64,000 bases of DNA, taken from Actinomycetota bacterium (GTDB taxonomy: Bacteria; Actinomycetota; Actinomycetes; Actinomycetales; Dermatophilaceae). The DNA lies in assembly GCA_020161845.1 (NCBI GenBank), contig JAIUNK010000003.1, positions 1 through 64,000 on the forward strand, written 5' to 3'. This document shows positions 16,561 to 28,031 of this stretch, piece by piece. A program made the translations under genes and the position numbers. Positions within the stretch are counted from its first letter, which is position 1, and every line of letters begins with the position of its first letter. A model generated the notes under the pieces. That model made no database searches. It worked only from the letters and a program-made list of their open reading frames with translations, and was not told the origin of the DNA.

Positions 16561-17484
16561 TCATGCCCGATCCACCACCCGAGCGCCCATGATGCCCTGC
16601 GGGCGGAACACCAACACCAGGATGAGCAGGGCGAACGCCACGACGTCCTTCCACGGTCCGGCGTTGAAGTAGATTCCGATCGCCTCGACGACGCCCAGGG
16701 TGAGACCGCCGACGACGGCCCCGGCGATATTGCCGATCCCGCCGAGCACCGCGGCAGTGAACGCCTTCAGGCCGGCCATGAAGCCCATCCGGAAGTCGAT
16801 ATTGCCGTTCTGGAGGCCCTGCGCGACGCCGGCGATGGCGGCCAAGGCCGCGCCCACGGCGAACGCGATGACGATGACCTTGTCGACGTCGATCCCCATC
16901 AGCCGTGCGGTGTCCGGGTCCTGCGAGACGGCCTGCATCGCGCGGCCCTGTCTGGTGCGGTTGATGAACCACCACAGGAATGCCGCACACACGACCAATG
17001 CGCCCATCGTGAACAGGGCCGGGCGTTGGAAGGTGACGCCGCCGAGGACGAACGGGGTGCCGGTGAATCCCTCCACCGCAGGGAACGGGATGTTCTGCTT
17101 GGCATCGGGCAGGCCCGGAATCATGCCGTAGTAAAGCCGGACGACCTCTTGCAGGAAGATCGAGATGCCGATGGCGGTGATCAGCGGGGCCAGCCGGGGC
17201 GCGTGCCGCAGCGGCCGGTAGGCCACCCGCTCCATCAGCACCGCGGTGAGCACCGCGGCAACCATGCCGCCCAGGATCATCAGGATGAGCACCCACCAGG
17301 CGGTGGTGTCCTTGAACAACACGATGTACGTCGTGAGGGCGCCGAAGGCACCGATCATGAAGACCTCGCCGTGGGCGAAGTTGATGAGTTGCACGATGCC
17401 GTAGACGACGGTGTATCCGACGGCGATCAATGCATAGAGCGAGCCGAGGGTGAGCCCGTTCACGAGCTGCTGGAGAAGTTCCAC
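16561..17484 (-). CDS. livH: Branched-chain amino-acid ABC permease
   Basis: A 307-residue LivH permease of standard length, beginning ELLQQLVNGLTLGSLYALIA and containing the NFAHGEVFMIGAF helix and the RPLRHAPRLAPLITAIGIS loop, both strong family markers. The GTG at 17484 is chosen because AAGGAG precedes it by five bases; the open frame continues upstream only as non-family sequence. About 155 bases separate it from livK, including a very strong hairpin that should reduce its expression relative to livK. It forms the channel with LivM. Confidence 0.95.
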   Translation of the reverse strand: MELLQQLVNGLTLGSLYALIAVGYTVVYGIVQLINFAHGEVFMIGAFGALTTYIVLFKDTTAWWVLILMILGGMVAAVLTAVLMERVAYRPLRHAPRLAPLITAIGISIFLQEVVRLYYGMIPGLPDAKQNIPFPAVEGFTGTPFVLGGVTFQRPALFTMGALVVCAAFLWWFINRTRQGRAMQAVSQDPDTARLMGIDVDKVIVIAFAVGAALAAIAGVAQGLQNGNIDFRMGFMAGLKAFTAAVLGGIGNIAGAVVGGLTLGVVEAIGIYFNAGPWKDVVAFALLILVLVFRPQGIMGARVVDRA

Positions 17485-17580
17485 GCAACTCCTTCCTGAG
17501 GTGCCGTGCGCTGAGGTGCCGGGTCCGGTGGGGCGGCGCCTGGTCGGGCGGTGTGTGGTGAGGCGGGTGAGATCAGCGCC

Positions 17581-17617
17581 GGACTGGGGCGGCGAGGAGT
17601 CCTCGCCGCCCCAGTTC
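17581..17617 (-). terminator. Hairpin between livK and livH
   Basis: CTGGGGCGGCGAGGA and its exact complement face each other across a tiny loop, giving a stem of about 14-16 GC-rich pairs just after the livK stop. There is no U-run. It probably stops or processes part of the transcript, so that the binding protein is made in excess over the permease. Confidence 0.75.
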
Positions 17618-17639
17618 CGACGCGCTGTCAGGAATCGCC

Positions 17640-18875
17640 CTACTTGGCGACCTCGCCGGTCTTGTCGTCCTTCCACGCACCGTCGGTCACCTTGTAGACG
17701 GTCAGCGTACGGGTGGTGCTGTCGCCGTACTGGTCAAAAGCGACTTTCCCGCTCACCCCGTCGAAGGAGGCCTTGCCGATCGCCTCGACCGTGGCCTTGC
17801 GCGCATCCTTGGCCGACGTGGCGTCCTTGAGGGACACCTTCAGGCCCTCGATGATGGCCTTGGCCGCGTCGTAGGCGTAGGCGCCGTAGGCGGACGGCTC
17901 CTCCTTGTAGTTGCCCTTCTTGTAGGCGTCGAGGAACTCCTGGCCCTTGGCCATCTTGGCGATGGGCGCGCCCACGGACGTGGCCAGGTCGTTGGTCGAC
18001 CCGGTGCCCGCGAGCTTGATGAACTGCGGGTCGAAGATGCCGTCGCCACCCATCAGCGGGACGGCCAGGCCGGCCGCCTTCATCTGCTGCGAGAGCGGGC
18101 CGGCCTGCGGGTATTCGCCGCCGTAGTAGACGGCCTTGGGGGAGGCCGCCTTGACCTTGCTGATCGCCGCGGAGTAGTTCGCATCGTCGGGGTTGATCGT
18201 CTCGGCCGCGACCACCTTGCCGCCCTTGGCGGTGAACTCCTTGGTGAAGGCCTCCACCAGACCCTGGCCGTAGGTCTTCTTGTCGTGAATCGTCGCGACG
18301 CTGTTGATGCCCTTCTCCAGCAGGTACTGCGCCGCGAAGGGGCCCTGGACGTCGTCGGTGGTGCAGGTGCGGAAGTAGCTGGCGTAGAGCCGCTTCGGGT
18401 TGGCCAGGTCGTTCCCGCGGGTCAGGCTCGGGTTGGTGTTGGCCGGCGAGACCATCGCGATGTTGGCCCCGTTCAGGACCGGCTGGACCGGCCCGGCGAC
18501 GCTGGAGTTCAGCGTGCCGACGACCCCGACCACGTTGTCGTTGGCAGCCAAGGCGGTGGCGGCGTTCTTGCCCGGCTCGGGCTTGGCCTCGTCGTCCTTG
18601 GCGTCCAGCTTGAGCGTCCAGCCGGGGATGGTGTTGTTGTCGTTGGCCTGCTTGATGGCCAGGTCGACGGAGTTCTTCATGCCGAGGCCCATCGCCGACA
18701 GGCCACCGGACAGCGGGGCGATCAGGCCGATGACGGCCTCCTTCTTCGCACCGGACGCGGCGCCGCCCGTCGCGGTGCTACCGCTCTCGGCACCCCGGGA
18801 GCCACAGCCGGCGAGGCCGACCACCGCGGCGAGAACGGTGACGCCGACACCGGCGCGCACGAGCGAGTTCTTCAT
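17640..18875 (-). CDS. livK: Branched-chain amino-acid binding lipoprotein
   Basis: A 411-residue periplasmic-binding-type lipoprotein: basic start MKNSLVRAG, a hydrophobic stretch and the lipobox VGLAGCGS with Cys at about residue 24, then a Ser/Gly-rich tether. The rest is the LivK/Leu-Ile-Val receptor fold (IGLIAPLSGGLSAMG, VVGVVGTLNSSVAGPVQPVL). A good AGGAGG lies just before the ATG. It is the first gene of the operon and captures the amino acid outside the membrane for LivHMGF. Related receptors bind amides, urea or aromatic acids, so Leu/Ile/Val is likely but not certain. Confidence 0.93.
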   Translation of the reverse strand: MKNSLVRAGVGVTVLAAVVGLAGCGSRGAESGSTATGGAASGAKKEAVIGLIAPLSGGLSAMGLGMKNSVDLAIKQANDNNTIPGWTLKLDAKDDEAKPEPGKNAATALAANDNVVGVVGTLNSSVAGPVQPVLNGANIAMVSPANTNPSLTRGNDLANPKRLYASYFRTCTTDDVQGPFAAQYLLEKGINSVATIHDKKTYGQGLVEAFTKEFTAKGGKVVAAETINPDDANYSAAISKVKAASPKAVYYGGEYPQAGPLSQQMKAAGLAVPLMGGDGIFDPQFIKLAGTGSTNDLATSVGAPIAKMAKGQEFLDAYKKGNYKEEPSAYGAYAYDAAKAIIEGLKVSLKDATSAKDARKATVEAIGKASFDGVSGKVAFDQYGDSTTRTLTVYKVTDGAWKDDKTGEVAK

Positions 18876-19175
18876 TGATCCTCCTGGGAAGCGTCCGTCC
18901 GGGCCTGGCGACCCGGCGATCCGACCGCTCGGTCGGCGGACTGCGAGTGCGACGGGAGCGTAGGCGATGTCTCGGCGATCACGGAAGCAGGCACGGCGGC
19001 ATGGCCGTGTTGCGGTGTGAAGACGAGCGTCCAGCGGTCCATGCTCCCGGTCAAACGGTCGGTCAGTTGCGCCGTACGGCGCCAGCCCCGCCCCGGATCC
19101 GGGGTGCCGCCGCAGGTCAGCGAGGCGCCGAGGGAACCTGCGGGGTCGTCGGTGGTACGTCGTACGCTGAACCGC
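18876..19175. other. 300-bp divergent region livK/uvrC
   Basis: Noncoding divergent promoter region. On the minus strand, TACGCT near 18959-18964 could be a -10 box for livK, but its -35 is poor. At the right end sits the uvrC -10 box listed below. I see no clear operator palindrome apart from a short CCGACCGCTCGGTCGG inverted repeat at about 18921-18936. Confidence 0.5.
19163..19168 (+). promoter_or_regulatory. -10 box for leaderless uvrC
   Basis: TACGCT followed by seven bases and then the uvrC GTG at 19176. There is no Shine-Dalgarno in the gap (GAACCGC), which fits transcription starting at the codon itself. Confidence 0.5.
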
Positions 19176-21167
19176 GTGGCCGACCCCTCGACATACCGCC
19201 CTCGGCCCGGCGAGATCCCCACGGACCCGGGCGTCTACCGCTTTCGGGACGGCCACGGCCGGGTCATCTATGTCGGCAAGGCGAAGAGCCTGCGGCAGCG
19301 GCTCTCGTCGTACTTCCAGGACGTCTCCGGTTTGCATCCGCGCACCCAGACGATGGTGCGCACCGGGGCAAGCGTCGAGTGGACCGTGGTGGCCACCGAG
19401 GTGGAGGCGCTGCAGCTGGAATACAGCTGGATCAAGGAGTTCGAGCCGCGGTTCAACGTCAAATATCGCGACGACAAGTCCTACCCCTATCTGGCGGTGA
19501 CACTCGGCGAGGAGTTTCCCCGCGCCCAGGTGATGCGCGGCGCCAAGAGGCCGGGCACTCGCTATTTCGGGCCCTATGCGCACGCCTGGGCGATCCGGGA
19601 GACCCTCGACCAGCTGCTGCGCGTGTTCCCCGTGCGGACCTGTAGCAAGGGGGTCTTCCATCGGGCCGAGCTCTCCGGCCGGCCGTGCCTGCTCGGCTAC
19701 ATCGACAAGTGCGCCGCGCCCTGTGTCGGGCGGGTCGACGCGGCGGAGCACCGCCGGATCGCCGAGGAGTTGTGCGACTTCCTCGGCGGCACCACCGGGC
19801 GCTTCGTCAAACGCCTGGAGCAGCAGATGCGGGAGGCGGCCGCCGAGCTGGACTTCGAGACGGCCGCCCGGCTCCGCGACGACCTCGGCGCGTTGGAGAA
19901 GGCGCTGGAGCGCTCCGCGGTCGTCCTCGCCGACGCCACCGACGCCGACGTCTTCGGAATGGCCGGCGACGAGCTCGAGGTGGCCGTGCAGGTGTTCCAC
20001 GTCCGCGGGGGCCGGGTCCGGGGGCAGCGGGGCTGGGTCAGCGAGCGCGAGTCGGCCGACGACGCCGAGCTGGTCCAGCAGCTGCTCATGCAGGTCTACG
20101 GCGCCGAGTCCGCCGAGGGGGTTCCCCGCGAGGTGCTGGTGCCGACGCCGCCGGCGGACGCGGACGCGGTGACCGCGCTGCTGTCCGAAGTGCGTGGGTC
20201 GCGGGTGTCCGTGCGGGTCCCACAGCGCGGCGACAAGCGGGCCCTCGCCGAGACCGTGACGCGCAACGCGCAACAGTCGCTGGCCCGACACAAGGTCGCC
20301 CGGGCGGGTGACCTCACCGCGCGCGGGCAGGCCCTGGCGGACCTGCAGGAGGCCCTCGGGCTGGCCGAGGCCCCGCTGCGGATCGAGTGTTTCGACGTCA
20401 GCCACGTGCAGGGCACCAATGTCGTGGCGTCGATGGTGGTCTTCGAGGACGGGCTGCCGCGCAAGAGCGAATACCGGCGGTTCGTGGTCCGGGGCGACGC
20501 CACCGACGGCGGCGGGGCCGTCGACGACCTGGCCGCGATGCACGAGGTGCTCACTCGCCGGTTCCGCCGCCACGTCGCCGGCCCGGACGCCGGGCCGGTC
20601 GCCGGCCCGGATGCTGCGGCGGCCGGGGGCGAGGTCCCGGCGGGTATCGACCCGGACAGCGGCAAACCGCGCCGGTTCGCCTACGCCCCCCAATTGGTCG
20701 TGGTCGACGGTGGTCTGCCCCAGGTCACCGCGGCCGCGGCCGCGCTGGAAGCGGTCGGCGTCCCGGACGTGGCCCTGGTCGGGCTGGCCAAGCGGCTGGA
20801 GGAGGTGTGGCTGCCCGGGGAGCAGTTCCCCGTCATCCTGCCGCGCAGCAGCGAGGCCCTGTTCCTGCTGCAACGGGTCCGCGACGAGGCGCATCGGTTC
20901 GCGATCACCTTCCATCGCCAGCGGCGCAGCAAGGCGATGACCGCGAGCGCGCTCGACGCGATCCCCGGCCTCGGGCCGGCCCGCAAGGCCGCGCTGCTCA
21001 AGGCCTTCGGCTCGGTCAAGGCGATGCGCGCGGCCAGTGCGCAGGAGTTGGGGAGCGTGCCGGGGATCGGCCCGGCACTGGCCCAGACGATTCTGGACCG
21101 ACTCGCCGCCGGGGTTGCCCAGGGCACTGCCGCCGTGAACGTGATGACTGGTGAGATCGTTGACTAG
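19176..21167 (+). CDS. uvrC: Excinuclease ABC subunit C
   Basis: A 663-residue UvrC, the nuclease that cuts on both sides of a lesion after UvrA/UvrB loading. Domains in order: GIY-YIG nuclease (GVYRF...[14 protein letters not shown], residues about 16-40), Cys region ([15 protein letters not shown]), UVR motif (around 205-240), RNase H-like nuclease ([20 protein letters not shown] and VVDGGLPQV), and a C-terminal pair of helix-hairpin-helix motifs ([31 protein letters not shown]). GTG at 19176 is chosen over the longer frame because the family begins here and a -10 box lies seven bases before it. It heads the conserved uvrC-rapZ-yvcK-whiA run. Confidence 0.97.
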   Translation: MADPSTYRPRPGEIPTDPGVYRFRDGHGRVIYVGKAKSLRQRLSSYFQDVSGLHPRTQTMVRTGASVEWTVVATEVEALQLEYSWIKEFEPRFNVKYRDDKSYPYLAVTLGEEFPRAQVMRGAKRPGTRYFGPYAHAWAIRETLDQLLRVFPVRTCSKGVFHRAELSGRPCLLGYIDKCAAPCVGRVDAAEHRRIAEELCDFLGGTTGRFVKRLEQQMREAAAELDFETAARLRDDLGALEKALERSAVVLADATDADVFGMAGDELEVAVQVFHVRGGRVRGQRGWVSERESADDAELVQQLLMQVYGAESAEGVPREVLVPTPPADADAVTALLSEVRGSRVSVRVPQRGDKRALAETVTRNAQQSLARHKVARAGDLTARGQALADLQEALGLAEAPLRIECFDVSHVQGTNVVASMVVFEDGLPRKSEYRRFVVRGDATDGGGAVDDLAAMHEVLTRRFRRHVAGPDAGPVAGPDAAAAGGEVPAGIDPDSGKPRRFAYAPQLVVVDGGLPQVTAAAAALEAVGVPDVALVGLAKRLEEVWLPGEQFPVILPRSSEALFLLQRVRDEAHRFAITFHRQRRSKAMTASALDAIPGLGPARKAALLKAFGSVKAMRAASAQELGSVPGIGPALAQTILDRLAAGVAQGTAAVNVMTGEIVD

Positions 21168-21248
21168 GCCACGGTGCGCGGCAGGGGCAGGGGCAGGGAC
21201 ACTGTGGGTGGAGGTCACGGTGACCCGATCAGTCAGGAGGCCGCGACG

Positions 21249-22181
21249 ATGAGCGAGCAAGGTCCAGAGGCGCTCGAGCCGAACCATCGCGTCGAGGGCG
21301 CCGCGGCGCCCGACGACGACGACTTCCAGGTCGCCATCCTCACCGGGATGAGCGGCGCCGGACGCTCTACCGCCGCGCACGCCCTGGAGGACCTCGGCTG
21401 GTATCTCGTCGACAATCTGCCGGCGTCGATGCTCCCGCAGCTTGCGCAGCTGGCGGCCGCCCCGGCCTCCAATGTGACCCGGCTCGCGGCGGTCGTCGAC
21501 GCGCGCTCGCGGGGCTTCTTCGACGCCTTCCGGGGCGCCTTGGCCGCGTTGCGCGGGATGGGGCTGCGGCCCCGGATCATCTTCATCGACGCGAACGACG
21601 AATCGCTGGTGCGCCGCTTCGAGAGCGTGCGCCGCCCACATCCGCTGCAGGGCGACGGCCGCCTCCTGGACGGGATCCAGGCCGAGCGCCGCAAACTGGC
21701 CGACCTGCGCTCCGACGCCGACCTCGTCGTCGACACCTCCGGCCTGAACGTGCACCAGTTGTCCGCGAAGGTGCGCGACATCGTCAGCGACGGGGCGCCG
21801 ACGACGCGATTGCGGATCGCGATCGTGTCGTTCGGGTTCAAATACGGCCTGCCGCTCGACGCCGACCTGGTCTTCGACATGCGCTTCCTGCCCAACCCCT
21901 ACTGGATCCCGGAGCTGCGCAATCACACCGGCCGGGACGAGGATGTGGCGTCCTATGTGCTGGGCCGGCCCAGTGCCGTGGAGTTCGTGGAGCGGCTCGT
22001 GGCGCTGATGGAGCCGATGTTGGATGGCTACCTGCGGGAGGGGCGGCGCTACATCACGGTCGCGATCGGGTGCACCGGCGGCAAACACCGTTCGGTGGCC
22101 GTCGCCGAGCGCTTGGCGGCCCGGCTGCGCACCCCCGAGTTGGCGACCATCCTCTTCCACCGGGATCTCGGACGGGAGTGA
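21249..22181 (+). CDS. rapZ: RNase adapter/nucleotide-binding protein RapZ
   Basis: A 310-residue RapZ (YvcJ) family P-loop protein. Walker A is GMSGAGRST (Arg in place of the usual Lys); the C-terminal domain has the conserved SFGFKYG, DMRFLPNPYW and IGCTGGKHRSV motifs. In E. coli RapZ controls glucosamine-6-phosphate synthase through small RNAs; in Gram-positives it binds nucleotides and works with YvcK and WhiA in cell-envelope control. The ATG at 21249 follows AGGAGG at 21235-21240. The stop is one base from the GTG of yvcK, so the genes are co-translated. Confidence 0.95.
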   Translation: MSEQGPEALEPNHRVEGAAAPDDDDFQVAILTGMSGAGRSTAAHALEDLGWYLVDNLPASMLPQLAQLAAAPASNVTRLAAVVDARSRGFFDAFRGALAALRGMGLRPRIIFIDANDESLVRRFESVRRPHPLQGDGRLLDGIQAERRKLADLRSDADLVVDTSGLNVHQLSAKVRDIVSDGAPTTRLRIAIVSFGFKYGLPLDADLVFDMRFLPNPYWIPELRNHTGRDEDVASYVLGRPSAVEFVERLVALMEPMLDGYLREGRRYITVAIGCTGGKHRSVAVAERLAARLRTPELATILFHRDLGRE

Positions 22182-22182
22182 C

Positions 22183-23127
22183 GTGACGCCGAATCGCCCG
22201 GCGGTGGTGGCCCTGGGCGGCGGGCACGGCCTGGCCGCCTCACTGACCGCCTTGCGCCACGTCTCGGACCGGATCACGGCGGTGGTCACGGTCGCCGACG
22301 ACGGCGGCAGCAGCGGTCGGCTGCGCCGCGAGTACGACGTGCTGCCGCCCGGCGACCTGCGCATGGCCCTGGCGGCGTTGTGCGACGACTCGCAGTGGGG
22401 ACTGCTGTGGAGCGACGCCCTGCAGCACCGCTTCGCGGGCAACGGCCCGCTCGGCGGGCATGCCATGGGCAACCTGCTCATCGTGGCCCTGTGGGAGCTG
22501 CTGGGTGATCCGGTGCAGGGACTCGATGTGGTGCGTCGGCTGCTCGGCGCCCGCGGCCGGGTCCTGCCCATGGCGGCGGTGCCCCTGCACATCTCGGCGA
22601 GCGTGCGGGGCCTGGACCCCCTCGACCCGGCGGCGGTGAGCGAGGTGCGCGGCCAGGCGCAGGTGGCCACGACCGCCGGCGAAGTGCTCGAGGTGCGACT
22701 CGACCCGGCGGACCCGCCGGCCTGCCCCGAGACGATCGCGGCGGTGCGGGGGGCGGACTGGGTGGTGCTCGGGCCGGGTTCCTGGTTCACCTCCGTCCTG
22801 CCGCACCTGCTGGTGCCCGAGTTGGCGGCCGCTTTGGCGCAGACCTCGGCGAAGCGCCTGTTGACCCTCAACGTGCAGATGCAGACCACGGAGACGATGG
22901 GCTTCACGGCCGCCAGGCATCTCGACGTCCTCGCCGCGCACGCACCGCAGCTGCGCCTCGATGCCGTGCTGGCCGACCCCGGCGTGGTCGACGATCGGCA
23001 CCTGCTCGAGGCCGCCGCGGACCGTCTCGGCGCCGAGCTCGTGGTGGCCAGCGTCGTGGCGACCGATCGGCCCAAGGTGCACGACGTGCTGCGGCTGGCT
23101 GCGGCGTACCGCGACATCTTCTCCTAG
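22183..23127 (+). CDS. yvcK: YvcK/CofD-like gluconeogenesis factor
   Basis: A 314-residue YvcK family protein, related to CofD. N-terminal [30 protein letters not shown] and [12 protein letters not shown] are the nucleotide-sugar binding signatures. YvcK (CuvA in mycobacteria) binds UDP-GlcNAc-type ligands and is needed for envelope integrity on gluconeogenic carbon. GTG at 22183 starts one base after the rapZ stop. It is part of the conserved rapZ-yvcK-whiA trio. Confidence 0.94.
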   Translation: MTPNRPAVVALGGGHGLAASLTALRHVSDRITAVVTVADDGGSSGRLRREYDVLPPGDLRMALAALCDDSQWGLLWSDALQHRFAGNGPLGGHAMGNLLIVALWELLGDPVQGLDVVRRLLGARGRVLPMAAVPLHISASVRGLDPLDPAAVSEVRGQAQVATTAGEVLEVRLDPADPPACPETIAAVRGADWVVLGPGSWFTSVLPHLLVPELAAALAQTSAKRLLTLNVQMQTTETMGFTAARHLDVLAAHAPQLRLDAVLADPGVVDDRHLLEAAADRLGAELVVASVVATDRPKVHDVLRLAAAYRDIFS

Positions 23128-23254
23128 CGCGCCCCGCCCGGCGCCACCCGCCGGGGCCGGACCAGCCGGGACGTCCACTTGGACATTCGTTCGAGAGTCG
23201 AGGCCCGCGGGTGGGTGTCCGGAGCACCCGTGCGCCGGTGGCACTATGGTCCGC

Positions 23255-24235
23255 ATGGCCATGACCGCAAACGTCAAGGACGAGCTCAGTCGGTTGCCGG
23301 TGACGAAGCCGTGCTGTCGCAAGGCCGAGGTCTCGGCGTCGTTGCGGTTCGCCGGCGGGTTGCACCTGGTGGGCGGCCGGATCGTGGTCGAGGCCGAGCT
23401 GGACACCGGCGCGGCGGCGCGGCGGCTGCGCCGCGACATCGTCGAGGTCTACGGGCACGGCACGGAGCTGATGGTGGTCGCCGAGGCGGGGCTGCGCAAG
23501 GGGAGCCGGTACGTCGTACGGGTGGAGCACAACGGCGACGACCTGGCGCGTCAGACCGGCCTGGTGGACCTGCGCGGCCGGCCCGTGCGCGGGCTGCCTC
23601 CCCGGGTGGTCAACGGAGCCGTCTGCGACGCGGAGGCCGCGTGGCGGGGGGCCTTCCTCGCGCACGGCTCGCTCACCGAACCCGGCCGCAGCAGCTCGCT
23701 GGAGGTGACCTGCCCCGGGCCGGAGGCGGCGCTGGCGCTGGTCGGTGCGGCGCGGCGGATCGGCATCTCGGCGAAGGCCCGGGAGGTGCGCGGGGTGGAC
23801 CGGGTCGTCATCCGCGACGGCGACGCGATCGGCGCCATGCTCACCCGGATCGGCGCCCACGACGCCGTCCTGGCCTGGGAGGAGCGGCGGATGCGGCGCG
23901 AGGTCCGCGCCACCGCGAACCGCCTGGCCAACTTCGACGACGCCAACCTGCGCCGCTCCGCGCGGGCGGCGGTGACGGCGGGGGCGCGGGTGGCGCGGGC
24001 CCTGGAGATTCTCGGGGCGGAGATCCCCGAGCACCTGCGCGAGGCCGGTCAGCTCCGGCTGGAACACAAGCAGGCCAGCCTCGAGGAATTGGGCGCGCTC
24101 GCGCAACCCCCGATGACCAAGGACGCCGTCGCCGGGCGCATTCGGCGGCTGCTGGCCATGGCCGACAAGCGGGCCGCTGACCTGGGCATCCCGGGCACCG
24201 ACGCGGGCTTGTCCGAGGAGTTGCTGGACGCCTGA
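23255..24235 (+). CDS. whiA: Sporulation/division regulator WhiA
   Basis: A 326-residue WhiA: an N-terminal LAGLIDADG-like domain ([31 protein letters not shown]) joined to a C-terminal helix-turn-helix with the near-invariant [20 protein letters not shown] and [16 protein letters not shown]. In Streptomyces WhiA with WhiB activates division genes; in unicellular actinobacteria and Bacillus it influences division and chromosome segregation. The start [13 protein letters not shown] at 23255 matches the family N-terminus; a CACTAT box seven bases upstream may be a -10 for a leaderless message. The 127-base gap from yvcK allows a separate promoter. Confidence 0.96.
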   Translation: MAMTANVKDELSRLPVTKPCCRKAEVSASLRFAGGLHLVGGRIVVEAELDTGAAARRLRRDIVEVYGHGTELMVVAEAGLRKGSRYVVRVEHNGDDLARQTGLVDLRGRPVRGLPPRVVNGAVCDAEAAWRGAFLAHGSLTEPGRSSSLEVTCPGPEAALALVGAARRIGISAKAREVRGVDRVVIRDGDAIGAMLTRIGAHDAVLAWEERRMRREVRATANRLANFDDANLRRSARAAVTAGARVARALEILGAEIPEHLREAGQLRLEHKQASLEELGALAQPPMTKDAVAGRIRRLLAMADKRAADLGIPGTDAGLSEELLDA

Positions 24236-24308
24236 GCCGGGCCCGGACCGGCGTCGCCGCGGCATTGAGCCGATTGCCTGGGTGCTATCCGGCGCGCGGA
24301 CCCGATAG

Positions 24309-25433
<1,125 letters not shown>

Positions 25434-25459
25434 GCGAGCCTGCGCCCCTGTGATCGACC

Positions 25460-25498
25460 CCGTGCGTCGGGTGGCCCGCCCGGCCACCCGACGCACGG
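25460..25498 (+). terminator. Hairpin between gap and pgk
   Basis: CGTGCGTCGGGTGGCC (25461-25476) pairs perfectly with 25482-25497 across a five-base loop, about 17 pairs counting the flanking C-G. No U-run follows. Probably a partial terminator or an RNA-stabilising structure at the 3' end of gap mRNA. Confidence 0.8.
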
Positions 25499-25538
25499 TC
25501 GTCCCTGCGCCGATCCGCCCACTCGACAGGAGCACCCC

Positions 25539-26747
25539 ATGAAGACGGTCGAAGACCTCGTCCGCGAAGACCTGCACGGCAAGAAGGTCCTGGTCCGCAG
25601 CGACCTCAACGTGCCGCTGGATGCCGACAAGAATGTCACCGACGACGGTCGGCTGCGCGCCTCCGTCCCCACCATCAAGGCCCTGACCGGTGCCGGCGCC
25701 GCCGTCATCGTCGTGGCCCACCTCGGCCGGCCCAAGGGCGCGCCCGAGGAGAAGTACTCCCTGAAGCCCGTCGTCGCCCGGTTCTCCGAGCTGCTGGGCA
25801 CAGACGTCAAGTTCGCCACGGACACCGTCGGTGAGTCCGCGCAGAGCGTGGTCGCCGGCCTGGCCGACGGTGAGGTCGCCCTGCTGGAGAACCTGCGCTT
25901 CAACGCGGGGGAGACCAGCAAGGACGAGGCCGAGCGTGGCGCCTTCGCCGACCAGCTCGCCGCGATGGCCGACTACTACGTCTCCGACGGCTTCGGGGTC
26001 GTGCACCGCAAGCAGGCCAGCGTCTACGACGTCGCCACCAAGCTGCCGTGCTATGCCGGGGGCCTGGTGGGCGCCGAGGTCGAGGTGCTCAAGCGGCTCA
26101 CCCAGGACCCGCAGCGGCCGTACGCCGTGGTCCTCGGCGGCGCCAAGGTCGCCGACAAGCTGGCGGTGATCGAGAACCTGATGAAGACCGCGGACCGCCT
26201 GCTGATCGGTGGCGGGATGGCCTACACCTTCCTGAAGGCCCAGGGTCACGAGGTCGGCAAGTCCCTGCTGGACGAGACGATGCTGGACACCTGCCGCGGC
26301 TTCCTGGAGACCGCCAAGGCCAAGGGTGTCGAGCTGATCCTGCCGGTGGACACGGTGATCGCGCCGTCGTTCGGCACGGACGGCCCGATCTCGACCGTGG
26401 CCGTCGACGCGATCCCGGCCGACATGATGGGCCTGGACATCGGCCCCGAGAGCGCGGAGCTGTTCGCCGGCAAGATCGCCGACTGCAAGACGGTGTTCTG
26501 GAACGGTCCGATGGGCGCGTTCGAGATGGCGCCGTACGCCGCGGGCACCAAGGCTGTCGCGCAGGCCCTGGTCGAGGCGACGGCCGCCGGTGGGCTGACC
26601 GTCGTCGGCGGCGGCGACTCGGCGGCTGCGGTGCGCCAATTGGGCTTCGCTGACCACCAGTTCGGCCACATCAGCACCGGTGGCGGCGCGAGCCTGGAAT
26701 ACCTGGAGGGCAAGACCCTCCCCGGCATTGAGATTTTGGGAGCCTGA
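25539..26747 (+). CDS. pgk: Phosphoglycerate kinase
   Basis: A 402-residue phosphoglycerate kinase, the usual length, making ATP from 1,3-bisphosphoglycerate. N-terminal [12 protein letters not shown] and the HLGRPKG loop bind the substrate; [17 protein letters not shown] and [15 protein letters not shown] form the nucleotide side; [10 protein letters not shown] is also typical. AGGAG precedes the ATG. Its stop is three bases before tpiA. Central glycolysis/gluconeogenesis. Confidence 0.97.
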   Translation: MKTVEDLVREDLHGKKVLVRSDLNVPLDADKNVTDDGRLRASVPTIKALTGAGAAVIVVAHLGRPKGAPEEKYSLKPVVARFSELLGTDVKFATDTVGESAQSVVAGLADGEVALLENLRFNAGETSKDEAERGAFADQLAAMADYYVSDGFGVVHRKQASVYDVATKLPCYAGGLVGAEVEVLKRLTQDPQRPYAVVLGGAKVADKLAVIENLMKTADRLLIGGGMAYTFLKAQGHEVGKSLLDETMLDTCRGFLETAKAKGVELILPVDTVIAPSFGTDGPISTVAVDAIPADMMGLDIGPESAELFAGKIADCKTVFWNGPMGAFEMAPYAAGTKAVAQALVEATAAGGLTVVGGGDSAAAVRQLGFADHQFGHISTGGGASLEYLEGKTLPGIEILGA

Positions 26748-26750
26748 GGC

Positions 26751-27542
26751 ATGACGACGCGAATCCCGCTGATGGCGGGCAACTGGAAGATGAACCTCGA
26801 CCACCTCCAGGCGACGCATCTCGTGCAGAAGCTGGACTGGTCCCTCAAGGACGCCAAGCACGACTACGGCGTCGTGGAAGTGGCGGTCTGCCCGCCGTTC
26901 ACGGACCTGCGCACGGTGCAGACGCTGGTGGAGGGGGACAACCTCGCGCTGAAGTACGGCGCGCAGGACCTCTCCCAGCACGACGACGGCGCCTATACCG
27001 GCGACATCTCCGGCCCGATGCTGGCCAAGCTGGGCTGCAGCTACGTGATCATCGGCCACAGCGAGCGGCGCGAATATCACCACGAGTCCGACGAGCTCCT
27101 CAACGCCAAGGTCAAGGCGGCCTACAAGCACGGCCTGACCCCGATCCTGTGCTGCGGCGAGGGCCTGGAGATCCGCAAGGCCGGCAACCAGGTCAGCCAC
27201 GTCCTGGCGCAGATCGAGGCCGACTTCCAGGACATCCCGGTGGAGCAGGCCACGACGATCGTCGTCGCCTATGAGCCGATTTGGGCGATCGGCACCGGCG
27301 AGGTCGCCACCCCGGAGGACGCCCAGGAGGTCTGTGGCGCGATCCGCGGCAAGCTCGCCGAGCTCTACGACCAGGCCACGGCCGACGGCATCCGGATCCT
27401 GTACGGCGGGTCGGTCAAGTCCAGCAATGTCGCCGCGATCATGGCCCAGCCCGACGTCGACGGCGCGCTGGTCGGCGGGGCCTCCCTGCAGGCCGAGGAG
27501 TTCGCGGCGATCTGCCGGTTCACCGAGCACCACGCGGGCTGA
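26751..27542 (+). CDS. tpiA: Triosephosphate isomerase
   Basis: A 263-residue TIM-barrel enzyme interconverting dihydroxyacetone phosphate and glyceraldehyde-3-phosphate. Catalytic pieces: NWKMN (Lys), VIIGHSERR (His), [11 protein letters not shown] (Glu) and [11 protein letters not shown] (phosphate loop). It starts three bases after pgk, whose last codons include its ribosome binding site (GGGAG). A perfect 14-bp hairpin follows, likely ending the gap-pgk-tpiA transcript. Confidence 0.97.
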   Translation: MTTRIPLMAGNWKMNLDHLQATHLVQKLDWSLKDAKHDYGVVEVAVCPPFTDLRTVQTLVEGDNLALKYGAQDLSQHDDGAYTGDISGPMLAKLGCSYVIIGHSERREYHHESDELLNAKVKAAYKHGLTPILCCGEGLEIRKAGNQVSHVLAQIEADFQDIPVEQATTIVVAYEPIWAIGTGEVATPEDAQEVCGAIRGKLAELYDQATADGIRILYGGSVKSSNVAAIMAQPDVDGALVGGASLQAEEFAAICRFTEHHAG

Positions 27543-27563
27543 CGCCGGCCCGTACGACGTACG

Positions 27564-27597
27564 CGATGGCGCCCGTGCCCCGCCACGGGCGCCATCG
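27564..27597 (+). terminator. Terminator-like hairpin after tpiA
   Basis: CGATGGCGCCCGTG (27564-27577) and CACGGGCGCCATCG (27584-27597) form a perfect 14-bp stem with a six-base loop. There is no U-run, as is common for terminators in high-GC actinobacteria. Confidence 0.8.
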
Positions 27598-27737
27598 GCA
27601 CGTCCAGGGATCGCCTCCAGTGTGTCGAACGTCCGAGCAGCTCGGGATCGCGCGGGGCGTCAGGTACCATCGAGGCTGCCCCTGGAGCCATCGGCTCGAA
27701 ACCGCCGCACCACCCGACCGGACAAGGTGACCTGCAC

Positions 27738-27983
27738 GTGGATGTTCTGAAAGTCGTGTTGGACGTCTTCCTTGTCTTGGGCGGCCTGTTCCTCGTCCTG
27801 CTCATCCTCATGCACAAGGGGAAGGGCGGTGGCATGTCGGACATGTTCGGTGGAGGATTTTCGAGCACGATGGGCGGATCGTCCGTCGCCGAGCGAAATC
27901 TCAACCGCATCACCGTCACCGTCGCGGTGATGTGGTTCGCCTGCGTGGTCGGCCTGCAACTCCTGGAGCGGTTCCACGGCTGA
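27738..27983 (+). CDS. secG: Preprotein translocase subunit SecG
   Basis: An 81-residue SecG: two membrane helices (about 5-26 and 57-76) joined by a Gly-rich loop with the conserved LMHKGKGGGMSDMFGGG. SecG assists SecYEG in protein export. GTG at 27738 with AAGGTG upstream. Its place right after tpiA is the normal actinobacterial order. Confidence 0.95.
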   Translation: MDVLKVVLDVFLVLGGLFLVLLILMHKGKGGGMSDMFGGGFSSTMGGSSVAERNLNRITVTVAVMWFACVVGLQLLERFHG

Positions 27984-28031
27984 ACCCCTGTTTCCCGGCA
28001 ATGGCGCCGGGCTTTCCGAGGAGGAATCCCC

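Noticed and set aside
17640-23117. A 1825-codon open frame on the minus strand across livK, uvrC, rapZ and yvcK
   Set aside because: Only its last 411 codons are livK; the rest is antisense to well-recognised plus-strand genes and has low-complexity Arg/Gly/Ala composition caused by high GC.
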